A stretch of DNA of 64,000 nt from Streptomyces cavernae (GTDB lineage: Bacteria > Actinomycetota > Actinomycetes > Streptomycetales > Streptomycetaceae): NCBI RefSeq assembly GCF_004023625.1, contig NZ_RPDJ01000040.1, forward strand, positions 1-64,000, written 5' to 3'. The position numbers and the translations under genes were made by a program. The notes under the pieces were generated by a model. It had not been told where the DNA came from and searched no databases. It saw only the letters and a program-made list of their open reading frames with translations. Positions within the stretch are counted from its first letter, which is position 1. Each line of letters opens with the position of its first letter. Below, piece after piece: positions 1 to 8,045 of this stretch.

Positions 1-235
1 TGGGCCGTTGACGGCACCTGGGAGCGGGTGTTCACCGCGCTGACGGCCCATGGCCGGCGCCGATGAGGACCTCGACTGGGCCGTCTCGGTGGACTCCACC
101 ATCGTGCGTGCCCACCAGCACGCGGCCTACCGCCTCAAGCAGTGGCGAGGCATCGCCACCCGCTACGAGAAGACCGCAACGATCTACCTGGCCGGACTCC
201 ACATCGCTGGCATCTTCCTGTGGTCGGCCCGCTGA
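1..235 (+). pseudogene. IS5-family transposase remnant, internally deleted
   Basis: Remains of a DDE transposase of the IS5 superfamily, probably the IS427-like group. The first frame reads VDGTWERVFTAL and stops at 64-66; the frame shifted by one base continues with LDWAVSVDSTIVRAHQHAA, the block holding the first catalytic Asp. Right after HQHAA the sequence jumps to LKQWRGIATRYEKTATIYLA and the C-terminal end, so the middle of the protein with the other catalytic acids is gone. Frameshifting between two frames is common in this group, but the internal deletion makes the copy inactive. The sequence after the stop (about 233-253) looks like the element's right end. The 5' end lies outside the window. 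Confidence 0.8.
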
Positions 236-250
236 TCCAAACGAAACGGC

Positions 251-2599
251 CTAGTCCCTCGGCAACCCCAGGATCCGCTCGGCCACCACGTTCAACTGCA
301 CCTGTGTCGTGCCGCCCGCGATGGTCAGACAGCGGGAGAGCAGGAATCCGTGGACGGCGCGGGCTGCGGGGCCTTCGCACACGGCGCCCGCGGGTCCGAG
401 GAGTTCGAGGGCCAGTTCGGCCACCTTCTGCTGGTGCGCGGTCTGCACCAGCTTGCGGATCGAGGCCCCGGCACCCGGCTCCACACCGGACACCTGCCGC
501 AGGGTGGTGCGCAGCGCGATACAGGCGAGCGCGTGCGCCTCGGACAGCAGCACGGCGGCCCGGACGCGTGCGGGCCCGTCGGCGGCGGGGGTGCGGGTCA
601 GCAGCGCTTCGAGGCCGGTGTCGAAGGTCAACTGGTCGGCCATGTGCACGCGTTCGTTGCCGAGCGTGTTGCGGGCGACGCGCCAGCCGTCGTCGACGGC
701 GCCGACCACGGCGTCGGCGGGCAGCAGGACGTCGTCGAAGTAGACCTCGTTGAACAGTTCCTCGCCGGTGATCTCCTTCAGCGGGCGGACGTCGATGCCG
801 TCGGTGTTCTTCATGTCGACGACGAAGTAGGTGAGCCCCTTGTGCTTCGGCGCGTCCGGATTGGTGCGGGCCAGCAGGATGCCGTGGTCGGCGCGGTGGG
901 CGGAACTCGTCCAGACCTTCTGCCCGTTGATCCGCCAGCGTCCGTCCGGCAGGGCCTCGGCCCTCGTGCGCAGCGAAGCCAGGTCGGACCCGGCGTCCGG
1001 TTCGGAGAACAGCTGGCACCACAGCAGCTCACCGCTGAGCGTGGGCAGCAGGTAGCGCTTCCGCTGCTCCTCGGTCCCATAGGCGATGAGGGACGGGACG
1101 ACCCAGGTGGCGATCCCCAGGTCGCTGAGCCGGAGCCCGGCACGGGCCAACTCGTCCTGGATGGCGAGCTGTTGGACGGCTCCGGCGCCGAGTCCGTAAG
1201 GCGGCGGCAGATGGGGGGCGGCGTAGCCGGTGGGGGCGAGCAGCCGACGCACCGCGGCGGGGTCGAGGCCGTGTGCGCCGCCGATCGCCTGGCGGGTCCC
1301 GCGGCGGTACGCGTCCGCCTCCGGCGGGAGTTCGAGGCGCAGCTCCCGGCGCGCTCCGGCCTCCGCCAGCCGCAGCGCGCGTGCGCGGTGTGCGTCGCCG
1401 GTGCCCGCCAACTGGCGTGCCACGAGGGCCCGTCGGAGATACAGATGGGCGTCGTGTTCCCAGGTGAAGCCAATGCCCCCGAGGATCTGCACGCAGTCCT
1501 TGGCGCAGGAGAGGGCGGCGTCGAGAGCGGCTCCCGCGGCGAGCGCGACGACCAGTTCGCGGGCCTCCCGGCGAGCCTCGGGGGCCTCCTCGGGGGGCGC
1601 AGGCGCCTCACCGGCCTCCTCGGGGGTCGCGGGTGCCTCACCAGTCTCATGACCGGCCTCAACGGCCTGACCGCCCTCACCGCCCTCACCGCCCTCACCG
1701 CCCTCACCGCCCTCACCGGAGCGTTCACTGAGGGAGCGGGCCGCGTCCCAGGTCAGGGCGCGGGCCTGTTCGAGGCGGACGAGCATGTCGGCGCAGAGGT
1801 GCTTGACGCCCTGGAAGCGGCCGATGGGGTGGCCGAACTGCTCGCGTGTCTTGGCGTGTTCGGCGGCCGTGTGCAGCGCCCAGGCGGCCGTGCCGCAGGC
1901 GTCGGCGGCGAACAGGACGGCGGCGAGGTCGCGTACGAGTGCCGAGTCGATGCGCAGCACGCGGTCGGCGGGTACGCGTACGCCGGTGGCGGACACCTCG
2001 GCGGTGGGGCGCGTGGGGTCCGCGCTCGTGTGGGCCCTGACCGCCAACTCGCCTGCGTCGACGGCCATCCAGACGACCGGGGCGCCGTCGGGGGCGCGGC
2101 CGGGTAGCGGGACCTCTTCGGCCGCGAGGACGAGCACATCGGCGTCGCCGCCGGAGAGCACCGGCTCGGAGGTTCCGTCGAGTACGTAGGTACCGGCGGC
2201 GGCGGGGGTCGCGCGCAGGGATCCCGGCCCGAGTGCGACGGCTCCGATCCGCTCCCCGCTCGCCAGCGCCCGCAACAACTCCGGCGCCCCGGCGCGTTCG
2301 AGGACCGCCGATGCCAGGACGCTCGCCAGGAACGGCCCCGGAAGTGCAGCGCGGCCCGCCTCCTCCACGACCACCGCGAGATCGACCAGGTCCCCGCCGC
2401 CACCGTACGGTTCCGGCAGATGGACCCCGAGCAGTCCCTGCGCGGCGAGCGCGTCCCAGTGGGGCGGGCGGCCGGCGGCGGGGGCGTCGAGGAGTTTGCG
2501 GACCTCCCCGGGCGGCACGGCCCGTCCGGCCCAGCCGCGTACCGACGACGCCAACTCCTGCTGCTCGCCGGTGATTCCGATACCCATGCGCATCCCCAT
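251..2599 (-). CDS. Fused two-domain acyl-CoA dehydrogenase (FadE34-like)
   Basis: FAD-dependent acyl-CoA dehydrogenase of 782 residues, about twice the usual length, because two dehydrogenase domains are joined. Domain 1 (about 1-400) has REQFGHPIGRF at 252-262 and GGIGFTWEHDAH near 374-385. Domain 2 (about 430-782) has the substrate/FAD motif SEPDAGSD at 532-539. At the place where many family members have the catalytic YEGT, domain 2 has IAGGT. Fused pairs of this kind are known for mycobacterial steroid side-chain dehydrogenases (FadE34/ChsE3), which otherwise work as alpha2beta2 pairs. An insert of Gly-Glu repeats (295-311) and Pro/Glu-rich sequence up to about 345 lies inside domain 1, encoded by 9-bp tandem repeats near 1670-1720. 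Met codons at residues 1, 3 and 5 are all possible starts. A KstR-like box and a second palindrome lie just upstream. Steroid substrate is inferred. Confidence 0.88.
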   Translation of the reverse strand: MGMRMGIGITGEQQELASSVRGWAGRAVPPGEVRKLLDAPAAGRPPHWDALAAQGLLGVHLPEPYGGGGDLVDLAVVVEEAGRAALPGPFLASVLASAVLERAGAPELLRALASGERIGAVALGPGSLRATPAAAGTYVLDGTSEPVLSGGDADVLVLAAEEVPLPGRAPDGAPVVWMAVDAGELAVRAHTSADPTRPTAEVSATGVRVPADRVLRIDSALVRDLAAVLFAADACGTAAWALHTAAEHAKTREQFGHPIGRFQGVKHLCADMLVRLEQARALTWDAARSLSERSGEGGEGGEGGEGGEGGQAVEAGHETGEAPATPEEAGEAPAPPEEAPEARREARELVVALAAGAALDAALSCAKDCVQILGGIGFTWEHDAHLYLRRALVARQLAGTGDAHRARALRLAEAGARRELRLELPPEADAYRRGTRQAIGGAHGLDPAAVRRLLAPTGYAAPHLPPPYGLGAGAVQQLAIQDELARAGLRLSDLGIATWVVPSLIAYGTEEQRKRYLLPTLSGELLWCQLFSEPDAGSDLASLRTRAEALPDGRWRINGQKVWTSSAHRADHGILLARTNPDAPKHKGLTYFVVDMKNTDGIDVRPLKEITGEELFNEVYFDDVLLPADAVVGAVDDGWRVARNTLGNERVHMADQLTFDTGLEALLTRTPAADGPARVRAAVLLSEAHALACIALRTTLRQVSGVEPGAGASIRKLVQTAHQQKVAELALELLGPAGAVCEGPAARAVHGFLLSRCLTIAGGTTQVQLNVVAERILGLPRD

Positions 2600-2644
2600 A
2601 GGCCGCGGTCACGGCCCTCTGCCGGGCCCGGAAGGACGTCAGAG

Positions 2645-2658
2645 TAGAACACGTTGCA
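2645..2658. promoter_or_regulatory. KstR-like operator upstream of the fused acyl-CoA dehydrogenase
   Basis: TAGAACACGTTGCA matches the mycobacterial KstR consensus TnnAACnnGTTnnA at every fixed position. It sits 45 bp before the dehydrogenase start and about 200 bp before the divergent MFS gene. Binding is inferred from the motif and from the kstR homologue in this window. Confidence 0.7.
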
Positions 2659-2672
2659 TTTCTACGGAATAG

Positions 2673-2687
2673 CTGACGACCCATCAG
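2673..2687. promoter_or_regulatory. 15-bp palindrome (CTGAYG...CRTCAG box)
   Basis: CTGACGACCCATCAG, an interrupted palindrome found at four promoters in this window, here 14 bp beyond the KstR-like box. Probably an operator for a second regulator; the protein is unknown. Confidence 0.55.
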
Positions 2688-2710
2688 ACAAACGGATACG
2701 GAAGGGTTTG

Positions 2711-2746
2711 GCGAACAAGGCTTTCGCGAACAAGGCTTTCGCGAAC
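2711..2746. repeat. Direct repeat of 15 bp upstream of the MFS gene
   Basis: GCGAACAAGGCTTTC occurs twice head to tail (2711-2725 and 2726-2740), followed by a third partial copy GCGAAC. Placed 110-145 bp before the MFS start, it could be a regulator-binding array or a chance duplication. Confidence 0.5.
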
Positions 2747-2856
2747 GGGAATAGTTGCCCCGGTACACGGGGTTCATCTCTCACGTATCCCACCTGTCCC
2801 AGGTCCGCCCGACGCCCGTCGCCGCGTCCCGCCCCCCGCCCCGGAGGCCCCGCTCA

Positions 2857-4494
2857 ATGACTCGCACCACGACGCCCACGACGCAGCACCAGACCGGAGG
2901 CGCACCCGCGGGCATCGTCCCGGTGCTCGCCTTCGCGGGCATCGTGGTCGCGGTCATGCAGACCCTGCTCGTCCCCGTCATCAAGGATCTGCCGACGCTG
3001 CTGGGCGCCACTCCCGGCAACGCGACCTGGGTCATGACGTCCACGCTTCTCGCGGGCGCCGTGGCCACTCCCATCATGGGCCGGCTCGGCGACCTGCACG
3101 GCAAGCGGCGGCTGCTGCTCGCCAGCCTCGCGGTCATGGTGTTCGGCTCGCTGATCTGCGGTTTCACCAGCGAGTTGCCCGTGATGATCGTCGGCCGGGC
3201 CCTCCAGGGCTTTGCGATGGGCGCCATCCCCCTGGGGATCGGCCTGATGCGCGACCTGCTCCCCCGCGAACGGCTCGCCTCCGCGATGGCCCTGATGAGC
3301 TCCTCGATCGGCGTCGGCGGTGGACTAGCCCTGCCCGCCGCCGCGTTGATCGCCCAGCACGCCGACTGGCACGCCCTCTTCTTCGGTTCCGCCGCCCTCG
3401 GCACGGTCTCGATCCTCCTCACGCTGTTCCTCGTACCGGAGTCCACGGTCAAGGCGAAGGGCAGCTTCGACGGGCTCGGCGCGATCGGGCTCTCGGCCGG
3501 CCTGGTGCTGCTGCTCCTGCCCATCACCAAGGGCAGCGACTGGGGCTGGGGTTCGGTCCGCACGCTCGGTCTGCTGGGCGCGGCGGTCGTCGTCCTCGTG
3601 CTGTGGGGTCTGCTGGAGCTGCGCAAGGACGCCCCGCTGGTGGACCTGCGCACCACCGCCCGCCGCGAGGTGCTGCTGACCAACCTGGCCTCGATCATGG
3701 TCGGTGTCGCGTTCTACGCGGTCTCGCTGGTCCTGCCCCAGCTGCTGCAACTGCCCACGGCCACCGGCTACGGGCTCGGCCGGTCGATGGTGGTCGCGGG
3801 CCTGTGCGTGGCACCGCTGGGCCTGACGATGATGTTCACCGCCCCCGTCTACGCCCGGCTGTCCACCCGGTACGGCCCGAAGACCACCCTCATCATCGGC
3901 ATGCTGATCATCACCATCGGCTACGGCGCCGGCCTCGGCCTGATGAGCGCCGCCTGGCAGACCGTGGTCCTCTCGGTGGTCCTCGGCGCGGGCATCGGCC
4001 TCGCCTACTCCTCGCTCCCCGCGCTGATCGTCGGCGCCGTCGCCCCGTCCGAGACCGGCGCGGCGAACGGCCTCAACACCCTGATGCGTTCCTTCGGTAC
4101 ATCCGTGTCGAGCGCCGTCATCGGCATGGTGCTGGCCGACACGGCGAACACCGTGGGCGGGGTCGCGGTGCCCAGCATGCAGGGCTTCAGGATCTCGTTC
4201 CTGATCGCCACCGGCGCGGTCGTCGTCGGTCTGCTCTTCGCGGTGTTCCTGCCCGGGCGGCGCACCGGGGCGTCCCGGCTCCGGTTGCGTGCGAGCAGCG
4301 CGGGAGACTCTGTCCCGGGCACAGCCGAGCGCTCCGTCCCGGGCACAGCCGAGCGCTCCGTCCCGGGCACAGCCGAGCGCTCCGTCCCGGGCACAGCCGA
4401 GCGCTCCGTCCCGGGCACAGCCGAGCGCTCCGTCCCGGGCACAGCCGAGCGCTCCGTCCCGAGTACATCGGTGCCGGCGGGTCACGGTAGGTAG
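2857..4494 (+). CDS. MFS transporter with repetitive C-terminal tail
   Basis: Major facilitator superfamily membrane transporter of 545 residues, probably a proton-driven drug or metabolite exporter. It has many hydrophobic segments and the family loop motif GRLGDLHGKRR after the second segment; the layout resembles 14-segment DHA2 exporters. The ATG at 2857 was chosen because GGAGG lies 10 bp upstream; the open frame begins earlier without support. The last 60 residues are unusual: SVPGTAER is repeated six times (residues about 485-532) and then decays. That tail lies after the last membrane segment and is not expected to be needed for transport. It is divergent from the fused dehydrogenase, and the shared 257-bp gap carries two operators, so steroid-linked control is possible but unproven. 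Substrate unknown. Confidence 0.85.
   Translation: MTRTTTPTTQHQTGGAPAGIVPVLAFAGIVVAVMQTLLVPVIKDLPTLLGATPGNATWVMTSTLLAGAVATPIMGRLGDLHGKRRLLLASLAVMVFGSLICGFTSELPVMIVGRALQGFAMGAIPLGIGLMRDLLPRERLASAMALMSSSIGVGGGLALPAAALIAQHADWHALFFGSAALGTVSILLTLFLVPESTVKAKGSFDGLGAIGLSAGLVLLLLPITKGSDWGWGSVRTLGLLGAAVVVLVLWGLLELRKDAPLVDLRTTARREVLLTNLASIMVGVAFYAVSLVLPQLLQLPTATGYGLGRSMVVAGLCVAPLGLTMMFTAPVYARLSTRYGPKTTLIIGMLIITIGYGAGLGLMSAAWQTVVLSVVLGAGIGLAYSSLPALIVGAVAPSETGAANGLNTLMRSFGTSVSSAVIGMVLADTANTVGGVAVPSMQGFRISFLIATGAVVVGLLFAVFLPGRRTGASRLRLRASSAGDSVPGTAERSVPGTAERSVPGTAERSVPGTAERSVPGTAERSVPGTAERSVPSTSVPAGHGR
4309..4452 (+). repeat. 24-bp tandem repeat, six perfect copies, inside the MFS gene
   Basis: Six head-to-tail 24-bp units encoding SVPGTAER, followed by a seventh broken copy. 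Copies are identical except for the first codon (TCT against TCC), which points to recent expansion. The unit length keeps the frame. Confidence 0.95.
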
Positions 4495-4532
4495 GCCCCC
4501 CGAGCGCCCCCACGCCCAGGAGGTGCGACACG

Positions 4533-5222
4533 ATGTGGGCTCCCGCCCGCCCGACGACAGGAGCCACCATGCCGCCCGCGGCCCCCAAGCCCGAGATCCT
4601 CGCCGCCTTCGAGGCGGCCAAGGGGTTCATGCCCGTCCACGAGGGGCTGGCACTGTACGGGGCCGCCGTCGAGGCGGGGCGGCTGGGCCTGCCGCTGCTG
4701 GAGGTCGGCACGTACTGCGGGCGCTCCACGATCCTGCTCGCCGACGCGGCCCGCGAGGCGGGCGTCAGCGCGCTCACCGTGGACCACCACCGCGGCAGCG
4801 AGGAGCAGCAGCCGGGCTGGGACTACCACGACCCGGAGACGGTGGACCCAGAGACCGGCCTCATGGACACGCTCCCCACGTTCCGCCGCACGCTCCACGG
4901 GGCCGGGCTGGAGGAGCACGTGATCGCCCTGGTCGGCCGTTCCCCGCAGGTCGCCGCGATCTGGGGCACCCCGCTCGGTCTGGTCTTCATCGACGGGGGC
5001 CACACCGACGAGCACGCCACCGCGGACTACGAGGGCTGGGCCCCGCACGTCGCCGAGGGCGGCCTCCTGCTGATCCACGACGTGTTCCCCGATCCCGTGG
5101 ACGAGTTCACCGGCCAGGCCCCGTACCGCGTCTATATGCGGGCCCTGGAATCCGGCGCGTTCACCGAGCTCCCGGCCACCGACTCCCTGCGCGTGCTGCG
5201 CCGGACGGGCCCCGGCATCTGA
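4533..5222 (+). CDS. Class I SAM-dependent methyltransferase
   Basis: Rossmann-fold methyltransferase of about 229 residues, Methyltransf_24 type. The SAM-binding glycine motif is LLEVGTYCGRST, and FIDGGHTDEH with the later LLIHDVF matches motifs of small-molecule or sugar methyltransferases acting with glycosyltransferases. Two starts are plausible: ATG 4533 with AGGAGGT eight bases upstream, and ATG 4569 with AGGAG six bases upstream; the second would begin MPPAAPKPEI, closer to the conserved part. It follows the MFS gene by 38 bp, so the two may share a transcript. The substrate cannot be read from the sequence. Confidence 0.8.
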   Translation: MWAPARPTTGATMPPAAPKPEILAAFEAAKGFMPVHEGLALYGAAVEAGRLGLPLLEVGTYCGRSTILLADAAREAGVSALTVDHHRGSEEQQPGWDYHDPETVDPETGLMDTLPTFRRTLHGAGLEEHVIALVGRSPQVAAIWGTPLGLVFIDGGHTDEHATADYEGWAPHVAEGGLLLIHDVFPDPVDEFTGQAPYRVYMRALESGAFTELPATDSLRVLRRTGPGI

Positions 5223-5305
5223 GGACGCCTGCCCACCGGACGCGGCACGGCCGAAGTCATCCGCGCCACGCACCTCACGGCCGAACGCCTCCCCCGCCGG
5301 ACGAC

Positions 5306-5980
5306 TCAACGGGTCACCCGGTGGGCCCCCTTGCGCGCCTTGCGTAAGCGCAGGCGCAGCCTCAGCCGCAGCCCGGCGAACGCGGCCACGGCGAGCGCGG
5401 CGAACGCCAGCACCACCTTGGAGTAGAGGCCGGCCAGATCGGTCACCTGGTGCCAGCGGCTGCCCAGCAGATAGCCGGCGAGGACGAAGACGGCGTTCCA
5501 GACGAGGCTCCCCAGCGTGGTCAGGCCGAGGAAGACGGGCAGGCGCATCCGTTCCACGCCGGCCGGGATCGAGATCATGCTGCGGAAGATGGGGACCATG
5601 CGGCCGAAGAGGACGGCCTTGGTGCCGTGCCGGGCGAACCACGCCTCGGTCCGCTCGATGTCGGAGGGCTTCACCAGGGGGATCCGGGCGGCGACGGCGA
5701 TGGTGCGCTCCCTGCCGAGCAGCGCACCGATGGCGTAGAGGGCGAGGGCCCCGACCACGGATCCGACGGTCGTCCACAGCACCGCGGCGAGGAGGCTCAT
5801 CCGGCCCTGACTCGCCGCGAAACCCGCGAGCGGCAAAATCACTTCGCTGGGCAGCGGTGGGAAGAGGTTCTCCAGGGCGACGGCCGCCCCGGCGCCCACG
5901 GCGCCGATGGAGTCCATGAGGCCGGCGGCCCAGCCTGCGACGCCACCCGCGGGCATCTCGGATTCAGCGACAGAGATCAT
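5306..5980 (-). CDS. DedA/VTT-family membrane protein
   Basis: Integral membrane protein of the DedA (SNARE-associated/VTT) family, about 224 residues. Diagnostic features are the re-entrant-loop motif ENLFPPLPSEVILPLAG and the conserved GRMVPIFRSMISIPAG stretch with its arginines. Bacterial members are linked to lipid (undecaprenyl phosphate and phospholipid) flipping and membrane homeostasis. The C-terminus is a run of alternating Arg and Leu ending in basic residues. The start MISVAESEMP at 5980 is preferred because the upstream extension is rich in Pro and Arg and has no family character. A second, diverged DedA gene lies at 50.7 kb. Confidence 0.85.
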   Translation of the reverse strand: MISVAESEMPAGGVAGWAAGLMDSIGAVGAGAAVALENLFPPLPSEVILPLAGFAASQGRMSLLAAVLWTTVGSVVGALALYAIGALLGRERTIAVAARIPLVKPSDIERTEAWFARHGTKAVLFGRMVPIFRSMISIPAGVERMRLPVFLGLTTLGSLVWNAVFVLAGYLLGSRWHQVTDLAGLYSKVVLAFAALAVAAFAGLRLRLRLRLRKARKGAHRVTR

Positions 5981-6135
5981 GCGTTTGACGCTAGGCAGAC
6001 GAACTCCCCTCCGGTATGCGGGTCCCCGCATACTCCGGGAGGGAACACCACAGACTCCGGGAGGGAATCCCACAGCGCGATCGTGTGGTTTTCCGCAGTC
6101 CCGTACGGCCGAGCCCCTTGGGTACGTTGCCGGTC

Positions 6136-7278
6136 ATGCGTACGCTCCTCCGCCGCTGGTTACGGGTCACCCTCGGCGTCCTCCTGGGCGCGCTGACCGC
6201 CGTCGTCGAACTCGTCCTCGTGGTCGTGGGGGGACTGTGGCTGCTGGCCACGCTGGTCCAGCGCGCCGACGGCGGCCCGCACCGGTCCGCCGTTTACCGC
6301 GCGGCCCGCTCGCTGGCCGACGCCGAACGGCGCCGGGTGGCCGCGTACTACGGCGTCGAACTGGACGTACCACGGGCCGAGGGTTCCGTCCTGCGCTACC
6401 TGGCCCTGCGGTGCGCGCTCGGCGGGCTCGGCGGGGCGGTGCTGCTGAGCCTGCTGGCCGGGGTCGCCTACACCTCCCTGCCGGTGTGGTGGTGGCCCGT
6501 GTACGGGGACGTCGCCCATCCCGGCGATGTGGTGGTCGCTGGGTTCGGCGGTCTGTTCCTGCTGTTCCTGTCAGCACAGGGCGTGTACGGCGTCGGTCTG
6601 CTGGACGTGTGGCTGGCCCGGCGTTTCCTCGGGCCCGGTGACCGGGAGTTGCTGGAGGTCAGGATCGGCGAGCTCACGGAGAGCCGGGCGGGTGTGATCG
6701 AGGCGGTGCACGACGAACGGCGGCGGATCGAACGCGACCTGCACGACGGCGTCCAGCAGCGACTGGTGGCGCTGGGCATGCTGTTGGGCCGCTCCCGCCG
6801 CGCCACGGACCCCGAGAAGGCCCACGAGTTGCTGCGCCAGGCGCACGAGGAGTCACGGCGGGCGCTGGCCGAACTGCGGGACGTGGCCTGGCGCGTGTAC
6901 CCGGCGGCGCTCGACGGGGGTGGTCTCGCGGCGGCGTTGGAGACGGTCGCCGAGCGGGCCGGCCTACCGGTGCGCCTCACCTGCGAGTTGAGCGGCGAGC
7001 CGCCCGCCGCCGTGCAGACGGTGGCGTACTTCGTCGTCGCCGAGGCCGTCACCAATGCCGCGAAGCACTCCGGGGCCACACTCGTCACCGTCCGCGTCAC
7101 GCGACAGGGCACCATGGTGGTCGTGCGTATCGAGGACAACGGAAAGGGCGGGGCCGACCCCACGGGAGGCGGGCTGCTCGGACTGGCCCGGCGGGTTGCG
7201 GCGCTCGACGGACGGTTCACGGTCGTGAGCCCCGCGGCGGGCCCCACCGTCATCACCGCGGAGCTGCCGTGCGGGTGA
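6136..7278 (+). CDS. Sensor histidine kinase, NarL/DesK type (HisKA_3)
   Basis: Two-component sensor kinase of 380 residues. The N-terminus has a membrane segment (about 8-37) and another pair near 100-160. The HisKA_3 dimerisation block has the phospho-acceptor His in RIERDLHDGVQQRL, and the HATPase domain has EAVTNAAKHSG (N box), EDNGKGG (G1) and a following GLLGLARR. The ATG at 6136 (MRTLLRRW) starts the first membrane segment; upstream sequence overlaps the divergent DedA promoter. The stop overlaps the start of the response regulator by 10 bp, so the pair is translationally coupled. The signal is unknown. Confidence 0.92.
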   Translation: MRTLLRRWLRVTLGVLLGALTAVVELVLVVVGGLWLLATLVQRADGGPHRSAVYRAARSLADAERRRVAAYYGVELDVPRAEGSVLRYLALRCALGGLGGAVLLSLLAGVAYTSLPVWWWPVYGDVAHPGDVVVAGFGGLFLLFLSAQGVYGVGLLDVWLARRFLGPGDRELLEVRIGELTESRAGVIEAVHDERRRIERDLHDGVQQRLVALGMLLGRSRRATDPEKAHELLRQAHEESRRALAELRDVAWRVYPAALDGGGLAAALETVAERAGLPVRLTCELSGEPPAAVQTVAYFVVAEAVTNAAKHSGATLVTVRVTRQGTMVVVRIEDNGKGGADPTGGGLLGLARRVAALDGRFTVVSPAAGPTVITAELPCG

Positions 7279-7925
7279 TGCTCGCCGACGACTCGACGCT
7301 GCTGCGCGAGGGGCTCGTACGGCTGCTGGCGGATGAGGGCCACGAGATCACGGCAGCCGTCGGGGACGCCGACGCCCTGCTGGCCGCCGTGGCCGAGGAC
7401 CCGCCGGACGCGGTCGTGGTGGACGTGCGGATGCCGCCCACCCACACCGACGAGGGGCTCCGCGCCGCCCTGGAGATCCGGCGCCGCTGGCCGGGGACGG
7501 GGGTGCTGGTGCTGTCCCAGTACGTGGAGCGGCGGTACGCCACCGAGCTGCTGACCGGCAGCGGGGGCGACAGCGGTGAGGGCGTCGGCTACCTGCTGAA
7601 GGACCGAGTGGTGCAGATCGACGAGTTCCTCGACGCCCTCGACCGGGTCGCCTCCGGCCGGACCGCGTTCGACCCCGAGGTGGTACGCCGTCTGCTGGCC
7701 CACAGCAGCCATACGGACCCACTGCGGCGTCTGACCGAACGCGAACACGAAGTGCTCGCCAGGATGGCCCAAGGACACACCAACGCGGCCATCGCCGAGC
7801 AGTTGCACATCTCCCGGAGCGCCGTGGAGAAGCACATCAACGCGATCTTCGAGAAGCTCCGGCTGACCGGAACCACCGGATACAGCCGCCGTATTCTCGC
7901 CGTGCTCCACTACCTGGGTTCCTGA
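7269..7925 (+). CDS. LuxR/NarL-family response regulator
   Basis: Partner of the preceding kinase, 218 residues. The receiver domain (1-125) has the acidic pair in MLADDS, the phospho-acceptor Asp in VVVDVRMPP and the conserved Lys in YLLKDR. The C-terminal LuxR helix-turn-helix reads LTEREHEVLARMAQGHTNAA and onward. A short loop TGSGGDSGEG interrupts the receiver domain before the Lys. The GTG start at 7269 lies inside the kinase stop region, giving a 10-bp overlap. Targets are not visible in the sequence. Confidence 0.93.
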   Translation: MRVMLADDSTLLREGLVRLLADEGHEITAAVGDADALLAAVAEDPPDAVVVDVRMPPTHTDEGLRAALEIRRRWPGTGVLVLSQYVERRYATELLTGSGGDSGEGVGYLLKDRVVQIDEFLDALDRVASGRTAFDPEVVRRLLAHSSHTDPLRRLTEREHEVLARMAQGHTNAAIAEQLHISRSAVEKHINAIFEKLRLTGTTGYSRRILAVLHYLGS

Positions 7926-8045
7926 GCCACGGCCCGAGCGTTCGGGACCCCGGCCCGGGCGTACCGGCCCGCGGCACGGGCATGCGGGGCCGGGCGGCGC
8001 GGCACGGTCCCTGCCCGCCCGCGGGCACGCCGTAAGGTGGCACCC

